From Janthinobacterium lividum (GTDB lineage Bacteria > Pseudomonadota > Gammaproteobacteria > Burkholderiales > Burkholderiaceae_D): 64,000 nucleotides of DNA. A program made the translations under genes and the position numbers. Below, piece by piece: positions 47,718 to 56,819 of this stretch (its first letter is position 1; every line of letters starts with the position of its first letter). Under the pieces are notes generated by a model. It saw only the letters and a list, made by a program, of their open reading frames with translations, did no database searches and was not told the origin of the DNA. The stretch is taken from the NCBI RefSeq assembly GCF_011601275.1, contig NZ_JAAOLY010000022.1, forward strand, positions 1 through 64,000, in the 5' to 3' direction.

Positions 47718-49232
47718 TTACTGAAACGCCACTTCCGCAAAGCTGCGCAATTTGCGGCTGTGCAGCCGGTCCACACCTTGGCGGCGCAGCAGTTCCACGG
47801 CGCGGATGCCGATGCGCAGGTGCTGGTCGACCCTTTCGCGGTAGAAGTGGTTGGCCATGCCTGGCAGCTTGATTTCGCCGTGCAGCGGCTTGTCGCTGAC
47901 GCACAGCAAAGTGCCGTAGGGCACGCGAAAACGGAAGCCGTTGGCGGCGATGGTCGCGCTTTCCATGTCCAGCGCGATAGCGCGGCTCTGGCTGAAACGG
48001 CGCTCCGGCGTGCGCTGCGGCAGCAGTTCCCAGTTACGGTTGTCCGTGCTGGCCACCGTCCCCGTGCGCATGATGTGTTTCAAGTCATGGCCCGTCAGCT
48101 GGGTGATTTCCGCCACGGCCGTTTGCAGCGCCTGCTGGATTTCCGCCAGCGGCGGGATCGGTACCCACAGCGGCAAATCTTCGTCGAGCACGTGGTCTTC
48201 GCGCACGTACGCATGCGCCAGCACGTAGTCGCCCAGGCTTTGCGTGGTGCGCAGGCCGGCGCAGTGGCCCAGCATCAGCCAGGCGTGCGGGCGCAGCACG
48301 GCGATATGGTCGGTGATGGTCTTCGCGTTGGCCGGTCCCACGCCGATATTGACCATGGTGATGCCGCTGCCATCGGCGCGCAGCAAATGGTAGGCGGGCA
48401 TCTGCGGCAGGCGCGGCGGGGCGGCGCCCAGCGCATCCTCGCTCTCGACCGTCTGGCCGACCCGGCGCGTGACGACGTTGCCCGGTTCGACAAAGGCGAC
48501 ATAGCCGTCGTCGTCCGATGGCGCGGCCGCATCGGGTGCGCGGTCCATCATGGCGTGGCCCAGGCGGATGAATTCGTCGATGTAGAACTGGTAATTGGTA
48601 AACAGGACGAAGTTCTGGAAGTGCTGCGGTGAGGTGCCGCTGTAGTGGCGCAGGCGCTGCAGCGAGTAATCGACGCGCGGGCCCGTGAATAGCGACAGCG
48701 GCTGCGCTTCGCCGTGCGCCGGTTCATGCGTGCCGTTGGCGATGCCGTCGTCCATGGCCGACAGGTCGGGCAGATCGAACAGGTCGCGCATGGCCAGGCG
48801 GCGGCCCGCGTCCATATTGCCTTCAATATGGTCATGTTCGGCGAACGAGAAATGCACGGGGATGGGCTGGGCGCTGACGCCCACTTCCAGGTGCACCTTC
48901 TGGCCGCTGTTATGGTTTTTCAGCAGCAGGGTGAACTGGTCCAGGTAGTAATCGCCAAACAGGTCGGGGCGGGTCAAGGTGGTTTCAAACACGCCGGGGC
49001 CGGCGACAAAACCGTAGGCCAGCGGCGAGTCGGCGCGCGCCACGGTATCCGTCTGGATGCGCACGAAGGGGTAGCAGGCGCGCACTCTTTCGTGCATGTC
49101 TTCGCCGGCGACAAAACGCTGCAGCGCGTCGCGCAAGTGTTCGATGCTGCTGCGGTAAATGGCTTGCACTTGTTCCAGCGCCAGGCGTGGATCGTCGAAG
49201 CGGGAGGAGGCGATGAAGGGGGGCGTAAGCAA
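47718..49232 (-). CDS. amn: AMP nucleosidase
   Basis: Splits AMP into adenine and ribose-5-phosphate, a control point of adenylate levels. 504 residues (E. coli Amn has 484). Motifs: NIGVGPANAKTITDH and GHCAGLRTTQ in the catalytic domain, and the nucleosidase ALDMESATIAANG near the C-terminus. The open frame extends to 49940, antisense to tetR, but the N-terminal 236 residues are not family-like. A TTG at 49232 has AAGGAG 7 bases before it and gives the expected N-terminal length, so I choose it. Confidence 0.9.
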   Translation of the reverse strand: MLTPPFIASSRFDDPRLALEQVQAIYRSSIEHLRDALQRFVAGEDMHERVRACYPFVRIQTDTVARADSPLAYGFVAGPGVFETTLTRPDLFGDYYLDQFTLLLKNHNSGQKVHLEVGVSAQPIPVHFSFAEHDHIEGNMDAGRRLAMRDLFDLPDLSAMDDGIANGTHEPAHGEAQPLSLFTGPRVDYSLQRLRHYSGTSPQHFQNFVLFTNYQFYIDEFIRLGHAMMDRAPDAAAPSDDDGYVAFVEPGNVVTRRVGQTVESEDALGAAPPRLPQMPAYHLLRADGSGITMVNIGVGPANAKTITDHIAVLRPHAWLMLGHCAGLRTTQSLGDYVLAHAYVREDHVLDEDLPLWVPIPPLAEIQQALQTAVAEITQLTGHDLKHIMRTGTVASTDNRNWELLPQRTPERRFSQSRAIALDMESATIAANGFRFRVPYGTLLCVSDKPLHGEIKLPGMANHFYRERVDQHLRIGIRAVELLRRQGVDRLHSRKLRSFAEVAFQ

Positions 49233-49320
49233 GCGGATTCTCCTTGTGGCGGTTCGTGCATGCCATTGTAAGGCAGCAAGGCCGGTCGCGTTGGACGTGT
49301 TTCTCAGTGAGCCGGGCCGC

Positions 49321-49357
49321 TTGACGGATTCAAATAGAATCTGTATTCTATTTGAAT
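49321..49357 (+). promoter_or_regulatory. Promoter and overlapping 13-bp inverted-repeat operator of the tetR gene
   Basis: TTGACG (49321-49326) and TATTCT (49344-49349) with a 17-base spacer form the promoter. A perfect inverted repeat ATTCAAATAGAAT (49328-49340) / ATTCTATTTGAAT (49345-49357) with a CTGT centre covers the spacer, the -10 and the first two bases of the ATG. This is the expected arrangement for a TetR protein that represses itself. Confidence 0.75.
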
Positions 49358-49955
49358 GGTCAGACTTGCCAAATTCAACGAAAACAACTTCATCGACAGC
49401 GCGATCGCCGTCGCCGCCCAGTGCGGCGTGGGCGCCGTCTCGATGGCCGCCATTGCCGTCAAGGCCGGTGCGCCCATCGGCTCCGTATATCACCGCTTCG
49501 ATTCGCGCAACGCCATCCTGGCGCGCGCCTGGCTGCGCGTGAAAAGCGACTTTCGCGAGGAAGTGGCCAGCCGCTGGCTTGGCGGCGATACGTGGGCCGG
49601 CGTGCATGGCTTGCTGGACTGGTGCCGGCGCAAGCCCGTGTATGCGCGCTTCCTGCTGCAATGCGCGGACAGCCCCGATTTCAGCAACGGCCTCAGCGAG
49701 GAATTGCTGGCCGCCGTGGAAGAGGAGCAGGCCGCGCTCGACGCCTGCTTTGTCCGCTGCGCCGAAGCCATGCCCGCCACGACGGAACTGGACCTCGATC
49801 ACATGCTGCTCAAATTCGTGCTGATCGACGCGCCCGTGGCCGTCGTCAAGCCTTACCTGACCCAGGAGCGGCCGATACCGGCCAGCGTCGACGCCATGCT
49901 GCGCGCTTCGCACGACGCCGTGCGCGGCTGGGCCGCCCACACCACATCACACTAA
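49356..49955 (+). CDS. TetR-family transcriptional regulator
   Basis: 199 residues. The N-terminal helix-turn-helix (residues 10-55) has VSMAAIAVKAGAPIGSVYHRFDSRNAIL, a clear TetR pattern; the C-terminal ligand domain is family-variable. No Shine-Dalgarno is present before ATG 49356, and the -10 hexamer ends 6 bases upstream of it, so the mRNA probably starts at or next to the ATG. Its likely first target is itself; amn, divergent on the other side, could also be under its control. map follows 17 bases later. Confidence 0.9.
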   Translation: MVRLAKFNENNFIDSAIAVAAQCGVGAVSMAAIAVKAGAPIGSVYHRFDSRNAILARAWLRVKSDFREEVASRWLGGDTWAGVHGLLDWCRRKPVYARFLLQCADSPDFSNGLSEELLAAVEEEQAALDACFVRCAEAMPATTELDLDHMLLKFVLIDAPVAVVKPYLTQERPIPASVDAMLRASHDAVRGWAAHTTSH

Positions 49956-49972
49956 CAAAGAAAAGAATCCCC

Positions 49973-50776
49973 ATGCGCTATTCCACCCAGCTTGAACACG
50001 GCAAGAAAATCCCCCTGCACGACGAAGAAGGTTTCATCGGCATGCGCGCGGCCGGCCGCATCGCCGCCGACACGCTTGACTACATCACGCCTTTCGTGAA
50101 ACCGGGCGTGTCGACGGCCAAGCTCGACGCCCTGTGCGAAGAGTTCATGCGCGCCGCCGGCGCCATCCCCGGCACCATCGACTACCACGGCTACAAGCAC
50201 GCCAGCTGCATCTCCGTCAATCACGTGGTCACGCACGGCATCCCGTCGGATACCAAGATCCTCAAAGTGGGCGACATCCTCAACATCGACGTGACGCCCA
50301 AGTTCAACGGCTGGTTCGGCGACACCAGCCGCACCTTCAAGGTGGGCGCCGTCTCCATCCTGGCCAACCGCCTCGTCAACACGGCGTATGAAGCCATGAT
50401 GGCCGGCATCCACACCGTGCGCCCTGGCGCTACTTTGGGCGACGTGGGCGCCGCCATCGAAGCGGTGGCCAAGGCGCAGGGCTTTTCCTCGGTGCGCGAC
50501 TTCTGCGGCCATGGCGTGGGCCAGGTCTTCCACGACACGCCGCAAGTGCTGCATTACGGCCGCGCCGGCACGGGCATCGTGCTGGAACCGGGCATGATCT
50601 TTACCATCGAACCGATGCTCAACGTGGGCAGCTACCAGGTCAAGGTCTTGCCCGACAAATGGACGACGGTGACGAAAGACCGTTCGCTGTCGGCGCAGTT
50701 CGAGCATTCGCTGGCCGTGACGGAAACGGGTTTTGAAATCTTTACCCTGACCGGTTTGACCGATCCCCTGGTCTGA
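49973..50776 (+). CDS. map: Methionine aminopeptidase type I
   Basis: Removes the initiator Met from nascent proteins. 267 residues, normal length. Metal ligands are visible: NIDVTPKFNGWFGDTSR (two Asp), FCGHGVGQVFH (His), FTIEPML (Glu) and FEHSLAVTETG (Glu). A longer frame goes back to 49352, but the ATG at 49973, after AAAGAAAAG, begins the family N-terminus. This may be a second map copy, because the essential one is usually beside rpsB or secY. Confidence 0.95.
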   Translation: MRYSTQLEHGKKIPLHDEEGFIGMRAAGRIAADTLDYITPFVKPGVSTAKLDALCEEFMRAAGAIPGTIDYHGYKHASCISVNHVVTHGIPSDTKILKVGDILNIDVTPKFNGWFGDTSRTFKVGAVSILANRLVNTAYEAMMAGIHTVRPGATLGDVGAAIEAVAKAQGFSSVRDFCGHGVGQVFHDTPQVLHYGRAGTGIVLEPGMIFTIEPMLNVGSYQVKVLPDKWTTVTKDRSLSAQFEHSLAVTETGFEIFTLTGLTDPLV

Positions 50777-50778
50777 CG

Positions 50779-51177
50779 ATGGATAGCGCCAGCCTGACGC
50801 AGCGCCTGCTGGAGCGTCACCGGCACGACGCCGAAGACGCGCTGCAGCACGTGGCGCTGGCCGTGCTGCAGCAGGAAGGCATTCGCGACGACAGCGTGCT
50901 GCGCACAGAACGTATCGCGGCCCTGGCGCCGCCCGTGTCCAAGGTGGTGATGCTGGCCGAGTGGCTGGCCTATGTGGATTGGGAAGGTTTTGACAGCGCC
51001 CTGTACGCCAATATCGGCGCGGTGGCGGCGCTCATCGCTAGCGTACTGGACCTGCCAGAGGTGGCCGCCAATCTGCTGCAAGCGCGCGATGCAGTCGTGT
51101 TTGACACGCAGCGCCCCGCGCTGGCCGCCGCGGCCCTGCTGTTCATCGAACGCCACATCGCGCTCTTTCCCAGATAG
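50779..51177 (+). CDS. Hypothetical helical protein after map
   Basis: 132 residues, nearly all predicted helical, with no signal peptide, no Cys and no known motif. The C-terminal half is Ala/Leu-rich (AAAALLFIERHIALFP). It starts 2 bases after the map stop, so it belongs to the same transcript and is translationally coupled. Not recognised. Confidence 0.65.
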   Translation: MDSASLTQRLLERHRHDAEDALQHVALAVLQQEGIRDDSVLRTERIAALAPPVSKVVMLAEWLAYVDWEGFDSALYANIGAVAALIASVLDLPEVAANLLQARDAVVFDTQRPALAAAALLFIERHIALFPR

Positions 51178-51233
51178 CAGCGCACGTCTTACAATGGCGG
51201 CAAGCACTGTTGCCCCATTTTGAAGACTTACGC

Positions 51234-51881
51234 ATGAGCGATTTTCCCGAAGATATCTACACCGAGCCGTCCGCCGACGTGCACACCCTGAACAACCTGG
51301 GCCCCTTGACGGGCATGGCCGGCATCTGGACGGGCACGCGGGGCCTGGACGTCAAGCCGAAGGCGGACGGCCCGCGCAAGCAGGCCTTCGTCGAGCGCAT
51401 TGAACTGCAGCCGATCGACCCCGTCACCAACGGTCCGCAACTGTTCTATGGTTTGCGCTACTACATCCACATCACCAAGCCGGATCAAGTCAAGACGTAT
51501 CATGAGCAGGTGGGCTACTGGCTGTGGGAGCCGGCCACGGGCGCCGTGATCCAGACCCTGGCCATCCCGCGCGGCCAGATCGCCATGGCGTCCGGCACGA
51601 CGACGGCGGACGCCACCAGTTTCGAACTGGTAGCCAAGCGCGATTCGACGGCGTACGGCATCTGCTCGAATCCCTTCCTCGAACACGCGTTCACCACCGT
51701 CGAATACCGCATCAAGGTCGATATCCACGCCGATGGCACGTGGGGCTACGATGAAGACACGGTCATGCTGATCCGCGGCAAGGACGAACCGTTCCATCAC
51801 ACTGACCGCAACCTGCTGACGAAAATCGCCGAGCCGACGCCGAATCCGATGGCCTTGCAGGCGCTGGCGGCGGCAGCTTAA
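51234..51881 (+). CDS. Nitrobindin-like beta-barrel protein
   Basis: 215 residues of the haem-binding (FABP/DUF1794-like) ten-stranded barrel group. Such proteins are thought to bind haem, NO or fatty ligands in the cytoplasm. The LTGMAGIWTGTRG motif near residue 30 is the family start, and the barrel strands run through residues 45-200 (FYGLRYYIHI, VGYWLWEPATGAVIQT). The frame is open from 51210, but ATG 51234 gives the usual N-terminus. Its 3' end overlaps the end of the zinc-finger protein gene by 4 bases, tail to tail. Confidence 0.75.
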   Translation: MSDFPEDIYTEPSADVHTLNNLGPLTGMAGIWTGTRGLDVKPKADGPRKQAFVERIELQPIDPVTNGPQLFYGLRYYIHITKPDQVKTYHEQVGYWLWEPATGAVIQTLAIPRGQIAMASGTTTADATSFELVAKRDSTAYGICSNPFLEHAFTTVEYRIKVDIHADGTWGYDEDTVMLIRGKDEPFHHTDRNLLTKIAEPTPNPMALQALAAAA

Positions 51882-54340
51882 GGTTTGCCTTGCGCCACCG
51901 CCTTGATGGCCCGTTCTTCTCCCATGGCGGCGGCGATCTTCCAGCGCTGCATGGCGCTGGCGCGGTCCGGGCGTTTCAAGCCCGCGCCTTCCCAGTCCAT
52001 CAGTCCCAGGTTGTATATGTCGCCCGCGCTGCCCTTGTCGGCGGCGAGGGTGAACCATTTGCGCGCTTCCTTGTGGTTGACGGGAATCTGGTAGCCGCGC
52101 ACGTGGTACAGGCCCAATAAGTGCATGGCTTGCGCATTGCCCTTGTTCGCGGCCTGTTTCAGCAAATCGAGGCCGCGCGCCATGTTGCGCGGTTCCTGCC
52201 AGCCTTCGGCCAGCATCACGCCTTTCGCCGTCAGCGCATAGCTGTCGTTCTTCACGAGTCCCTTGCCGATCAGGGGCTTGGCGGCCACCTGGCGCGCTTC
52301 GCGTTGCTGCGCCGTCGGCGCGGTGACGGGGCCGGGCTTGCCTTCGCCCATCAGCAGCATCCAGCCATACAGGCCATACGCACCGGCGTCGCCCTTGCCA
52401 ACCAGGCTTTCCAGCATGGCCAGCGCCTGCGCCTTGTCGCCATTTTCGTACAGCTTGACGGCCTTGGCGCTGCTCGCATCTTGCGGCACGGGGGCTGGCG
52501 CATGGGGCGCGACGAGCGCCGAGGCCATGGCCGTTTGCGGCGGTGGAGCAGCCGGGCGCACGCGCACGGGCAAGCCATAGCTGGCGGCCAGCACGGCCAG
52601 GCTGGCGGGCGCGAGGATCAGCACCTGCGCCAGCTGGTTGCGGCGGCCCTTGCCGGCGATGCCCATGGCCCGTTCGGCTTGCCGCTCGCCGCCCAGCGCC
52701 TCGCTCAGCACGGCTTTCACCTTGCGGTTGAACAGCCAGTAGCCGGCGCACGTGACGAGCAAGCCGGCGACGGCGGCCGCACCGCGCCCTGCGAAGTACC
52801 ACGTGGCGATGGCGGCGGCCAGTGCGGCCAGCGCGCTTTTCCACCAGAACTGCTTGGCCAGCCGCGTGTAGACCTGGCGCAAGGCGCCGAGCACGCAGGT
52901 GCGCACGTTGTTGGCATAGTCGGCCGAGACGACGTCGATGTGCGCGTGGTCCGCGTCGCCGCTGAGCACCGATTCGATCACGTCCGCATTCAGTTCCGAG
53001 GCGGCCACGTCGCGCAGCGGCGTGAGCAAGCCTTGCACGTGGGCCGAGAACAGGCCGTCATCCAAGCTGCCGGCCAGTGCATCGCTGAGCGCCTTGAGGT
53101 CGCCGCGCAGCAGCTTTTCCACGATGTCGTCCAGGGTCAGCCAGCGCAAGTCCGTGCCGTACGCCACCAGGTGGTGCTTTTCCCCGTTGCAGGATGCGTC
53201 CAGGCGCACGATGCGCAGCTTGCCCGCATACAGGGCGTCGACTTCCTGCGGCTGGTCTTCATTGTAAATGCTCACTTTCGCCAGACCCAGGCTGCTGGCA
53301 ATGGCGGCCAGTGAGTGCACGCTCTCCTTGTCGCGGATGCGGCGCGCGTCGTCGGGCGCCTGCTTGGGCAGGCTGACGCTGTAGCCGGGCGCCACGTGCA
53401 CGTCGATCCAGGCCGCCGTGCCCACCTTGCCGGAACCGTCGCACGGGTTGCAGCGCAAGTCGCCCACGCCGCTGCAGGTGCGGCAAGTGACACTGCCGCT
53501 GGCGCGGCAGGTGCCGCAATTGATGTTGCCGGAACCGTGGCAGGTGTTGCAGCTGACCTTGCCGTAGCTGCAATGGTAGCAAGAGCGGTATTCGGTGCGG
53601 TACTGGGGCCGCGTTTCGCTGTGGTAGCTGGTGTGCGAGCTGCCGTTGCTGTAGGTGGTAGTGGGCACTTGCACCGTGATGTAGTCGGTGACTTGTTCGG
53701 ACACGGTGCCGCTGCCGCTGCAATACGAGCACGACACCTTGCCGCTGCCATAGCAGCCATAGGCGTCGCAGCTGACGGTGCGCCCGCCGTGGCAGTTCCA
53801 GCACGTTTCCGTCGTCAGGCCGTGGCAGGTGTGGCAGCCGATACGGCCTTTTCCATGGCAGTTGCCGCAGGTGTCCAGGTGCCAGTACTTGACGGCGTGC
53901 GGCAGGTAGACGCCCGCCTCGACGCCGTTGTAGGCCTGGCCTGCCTGGCGCAAGGCATTGTCGAGCTTGCCCGCCGCGCGGCGCAGCCTTTCCTTCTCCT
54001 GCGCGTGAGCGAGCGCTCCCACTTCATGGGAGCCGCAGCGGCAGTCATTGCCCGCTGGCGTGAAATAGCCATTGATGACGCGCTGCTCGAAGCGCGCCTC
54101 AAGCGCATAGTTCGCCTGCAGCGAAAACTCCTGCAGCACGTCTTCCTCGCCCAGCGGCGTGATGTCCTGCGGTTCGAAACGCGTCTTGTCCTGCACCAGG
54201 GTACGCAGCTTGCCCAGCACCGTGGGTATCTCTTCCTTGTCGAGCTGGATGGGCGCTGGCGCCGTCACGGCCGTTGCTGATGCCTGGGGCATGTCCTCGC
54301 TGCCCTGGATATCGGTGGCCGTGTCGGTGCTGGGGTTCAT
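51878..54340 (-). CDS. Membrane protein with DnaJ-type zinc motifs and Sel1-like repeats
   Basis: 820 residues, an unusual architecture. Residues 1-155 are acidic and unannotated. Residues 158-305 hold about ten CxxC motifs in the DnaJ CxxCxGxG style (CGNCHGKG, CHTCHG, CWNCHGG, CSYCSGSG, CNTCHGSG, CRTCSGVG, CNPCDGSG and variants). There is no J domain (no HPD). A conserved-looking soluble region follows, then two or three hydrophobic segments (about 500-600), and from about 640 a chain of Sel1-like repeats (GLYGWMLLMGEG, LLGLYHVRG). The two halves may sit on opposite sides of the membrane. Function unknown. Confidence 0.85.
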   Translation of the reverse strand: MNPSTDTATDIQGSEDMPQASATAVTAPAPIQLDKEEIPTVLGKLRTLVQDKTRFEPQDITPLGEEDVLQEFSLQANYALEARFEQRVINGYFTPAGNDCRCGSHEVGALAHAQEKERLRRAAGKLDNALRQAGQAYNGVEAGVYLPHAVKYWHLDTCGNCHGKGRIGCHTCHGLTTETCWNCHGGRTVSCDAYGCYGSGKVSCSYCSGSGTVSEQVTDYITVQVPTTTYSNGSSHTSYHSETRPQYRTEYRSCYHCSYGKVSCNTCHGSGNINCGTCRASGSVTCRTCSGVGDLRCNPCDGSGKVGTAAWIDVHVAPGYSVSLPKQAPDDARRIRDKESVHSLAAIASSLGLAKVSIYNEDQPQEVDALYAGKLRIVRLDASCNGEKHHLVAYGTDLRWLTLDDIVEKLLRGDLKALSDALAGSLDDGLFSAHVQGLLTPLRDVAASELNADVIESVLSGDADHAHIDVVSADYANNVRTCVLGALRQVYTRLAKQFWWKSALAALAAAIATWYFAGRGAAAVAGLLVTCAGYWLFNRKVKAVLSEALGGERQAERAMGIAGKGRRNQLAQVLILAPASLAVLAASYGLPVRVRPAAPPPQTAMASALVAPHAPAPVPQDASSAKAVKLYENGDKAQALAMLESLVGKGDAGAYGLYGWMLLMGEGKPGPVTAPTAQQREARQVAAKPLIGKGLVKNDSYALTAKGVMLAEGWQEPRNMARGLDLLKQAANKGNAQAMHLLGLYHVRGYQIPVNHKEARKWFTLAADKGSAGDIYNLGLMDWEGAGLKRPDRASAMQRWKIAAAMGEERAIKAVAQGKP

Positions 54341-54421
54341 GCGCGTCCTTTTTCTCTCTGGAAAGATGTTTGAATTTTAGCATCCCAATATGACAAAGCA
54401 TGACAAAGCGGACCCGCTTTT

Positions 54422-55201
54422 TCAGCGCAGGCCGCGGCGGAACTGGTCGGGCGTGCCGCCGCTCTGGCGGCGAAACATGGCGATGAATGCGGAAGCCGTG
54501 CTGTAGCCCAGTTCCAGCGCGATCGCCTGCACGGTTTCTCCCTGTTCCAGCAGGGGCAGGGCGGCCAGGAAGCGCTGGCGCTGGCGCCATTCGCCGAACG
54601 GCATGCCCAGTTCGCGCTGGCAGCGGCGCGCCAGGGTACGCTCGGTCACGTGCAGTTGCGCGGCCCACTCGGCCAGTGAGCGGTTACTGCCCGGCTCCGC
54701 CTGCAAGGCGGCCAGCAGTGCCGCGATGACGGGCTCGTCGCTGCCTGGCAGGTAGTTGCGGCTGCACGGCGCCAGCTGCAGCTGGTCGACCAGCACTTGC
54801 GCCAGGCGCTGGTCGGCTTCCGTGGCGGGCGTGGTGACGTTGCGCCCGGCAAAGTCGCCGAGTATGGCCTTGAGCAGGGGACTCAATACCAGCGCGCACG
54901 GCTGCGCCGGCAGTTGCGCGCACAGGCTGGCATCGATGTAGGCGGAGTGAAACACGACATCCTGGCGGATATAGCCGTCGTGCAAGGTCTCGGGCGGTAT
55001 CCATACGGCGTACTGGGGCGGCGACAGGTAGCGCTGGCCCGCCACCATGATTTCCATCACGCCCGTGGAGCAATACGTGAGCTGTCCCCACGGATGGCTC
55101 TGGTAATCGAATTGCTGGTGCGCGTGGTAATCGTCGAGGCGGAAATACACGGGATAGGGCAGGGCGTCGGAGACAGCGGGGAAATGCTGGTTGCTGGCCA
55201 T
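54422..55201 (-). CDS. AraC-family regulator with cupin sensor
   Basis: 259 residues. The N-terminal cupin-like sensor (residues 15-110) has GQLTYCSTGVMEIMV and the AraC helix-turn-helix pair is at 165-255 (SLAEWAAQLHVTERTLARRC, then AIALELGYSTASAFIAMFRR). It is divergent from an EamA-type exporter gene with a 100-bp shared region, a common regulator-transporter pair, so it probably controls that gene. Confidence 0.92.
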   Translation of the reverse strand: MASNQHFPAVSDALPYPVYFRLDDYHAHQQFDYQSHPWGQLTYCSTGVMEIMVAGQRYLSPPQYAVWIPPETLHDGYIRQDVVFHSAYIDASLCAQLPAQPCALVLSPLLKAILGDFAGRNVTTPATEADQRLAQVLVDQLQLAPCSRNYLPGSDEPVIAALLAALQAEPGSNRSLAEWAAQLHVTERTLARRCQRELGMPFGEWRQRQRFLAALPLLEQGETVQAIALELGYSTASAFIAMFRRQSGGTPDQFRRGLR

Positions 55202-55302
55202 GGTGTTTTTGTCCTGTTCTTTGCATCGTTTGTCTGGTATGCATTATATCCATGGAATCGGACTATGCGAAAATGGCGGTCTTGAATACTGGAGTCCGCC
55301 GC

Positions 55303-56193
55303 ATGCAAGCCAAGCACTATCTGTTACCCGTGATCGCCGTGCTGATCTGGGCCATCAACACCATCGTCAGCAAGATGGCTGTCGGCGTGATTGACCCGGC
55401 CGCCATCTCGTTCTATCGCTGGCTGCTGGCTGGCGTGCTGCTGGCGCTCGTGTTCGGCCGCGCCGTGTGGAAGCAGCGGGCCGTGGTGCGGCCGTATCTG
55501 GGCAAGCTGTTTGTGCTGGGCATGCTGGGCATGGTCATGTACCAGTGCCTCGCCTACATCGCCGCGCAAACGACGACGGCGACCAATATGGGCATCCTCG
55601 CCTCGCTGATGCCGCTGCTGGCCGTGGGCCTGTCCGTGCTGCTGCTCGGCGAGACGCCCACCGTGGGCGGCGTGTTTGGCGGTGTCGTGTCGCTGCTGGG
55701 ACTTGCTTACTTGCTTAGCCATGGCGATCCCGCCGCCCTGATCGCCCATGGCGCGGCCGTCGGCGACGCCCTGATGCTGCTGGCGTGTCTGTCGTATGCG
55801 GGCTATGGCGTGCTGCTCAAGCGCTGGAAGATTCCCCTGAATAACTGGCATTCGCTGCTGATCCAGGTGTGGTGCGCCGTGCCCGTGCTGTTCGTGTATT
55901 ACCTGAGCCAGTCCGCGCCGCCCGTCACCAGCGCCGGCCTGCCGCTGGTGCTGTTTGCCGGCATCCCCGCCTCCATCATCGCGCCGTTTTTATGGATGCA
56001 TGGCCTGGCCAAGCTGGGCCCCAGCCGCGCGACGACCTTGATGAACTTGCTGCCTGTGTTCACGGTGATCATCGCCATGCTGTTCCTCGGTGAAACCTTG
56101 CACAGCTACGATGTGATCGGCGGCGGCGTGACGCTGCTGGGCGTGGCGATGGTGCAGTACCTGAAACGTCCGCTGCGCCGCGCCAGCATCTAG
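55303..56193 (+). CDS. EamA/DMT-superfamily transporter
   Basis: 296-residue integral membrane protein with ten predicted helices in two EamA repeats (residues 5-140 and 150-290). Members export amino acids, metabolites or drugs. ATG 55303 gives the family start; GGAG lies 8 bases upstream, and the frame goes back to 55252 without a ribosome site. The divergent AraC regulator probably controls it. The substrate is unknown. Confidence 0.9.
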   Translation: MQAKHYLLPVIAVLIWAINTIVSKMAVGVIDPAAISFYRWLLAGVLLALVFGRAVWKQRAVVRPYLGKLFVLGMLGMVMYQCLAYIAAQTTTATNMGILASLMPLLAVGLSVLLLGETPTVGGVFGGVVSLLGLAYLLSHGDPAALIAHGAAVGDALMLLACLSYAGYGVLLKRWKIPLNNWHSLLIQVWCAVPVLFVYYLSQSAPPVTSAGLPLVLFAGIPASIIAPFLWMHGLAKLGPSRATTLMNLLPVFTVIIAMLFLGETLHSYDVIGGGVTLLGVAMVQYLKRPLRRASI

Positions 56194-56231
56194 TTTTTTT
56201 GCTATGCTGGTGTTTTGAACAAGGAGGCGCC

Positions 56232-56819
56232 ATGCCCAGCATCGATACACTGTTGAGTGAACTGGAAGCATTTGGTAACAGCAACGATGCGGCGCACACG
56301 GCGCGCGCCAGCCGCATGCTCAATATCACGCGCGACACGGGTGAATTGCTGGCCGTGATGGTGCACGCGCGCGGCGCGCGGCGGGTACTGGAAATCGGCA
56401 CCTCGAATGGTTATTCCACTCTGTGGCTGGCGCGCGCCGTGCAGGCGCTGGGCGGCAAGGTCGTGACGGTGGAAAAGGCGCAGGACAAGTTCGACATGGC
56501 GCACGACAACTTCGTGCGCGCGCAATTGCAGGGCGTGATCGGGCAATTGCTGGCGGACGCGGGCGACGTGCTGCGCGATGCGGCGGACGGCGCCTACGAT
56601 TTCATCTTCCTCGATTCCGCCCGCCAGCAATACGCGCAGTGGTGGCCACAGCTGGACCGCGCGCTGGCGGCCGGCGGCGTGCTGGTGGTCGACAACGCCA
56701 GTTCGCATTACGCTGACATGGCCGACTTCATCGAGGCCGTGCGCGCCGACAGCCGCTACACGACGTGCCTGGCCACTGTCGGCAAAGGCGAATTCATCGC
56801 CGTCAAGGCCGGCAACTGA
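56232..56819 (+). CDS. O-methyltransferase (class I, catechol-type)
   Basis: 195 residues with the SAM-binding motif VLEIGTSNGYSTLWLA near residue 60, the acidic VTVEKAQDKFDMA and the metal-type IFLDSARQQYAQWWP near residue 130. It resembles small bacterial O-methyltransferases that act on catechols or caffeoyl compounds. AAGGAGG precedes ATG 56232. Tail to tail with the msrC-type gene (stop codons adjacent). Confidence 0.88.
   Translation: MPSIDTLLSELEAFGNSNDAAHTARASRMLNITRDTGELLAVMVHARGARRVLEIGTSNGYSTLWLARAVQALGGKVVTVEKAQDKFDMAHDNFVRAQLQGVIGQLLADAGDVLRDAADGAYDFIFLDSARQQYAQWWPQLDRALAAGGVLVVDNASSHYADMADFIEAVRADSRYTTCLATVGKGEFIAVKAGN

Noticed and set aside
51228..52844. A 538-residue minus-strand frame overlapping the nitrobindin-like gene and the zinc-array gene
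   Set aside because: Arg/Gly/Ala-rich with no domain and opposite or out of frame to two well-supported genes.
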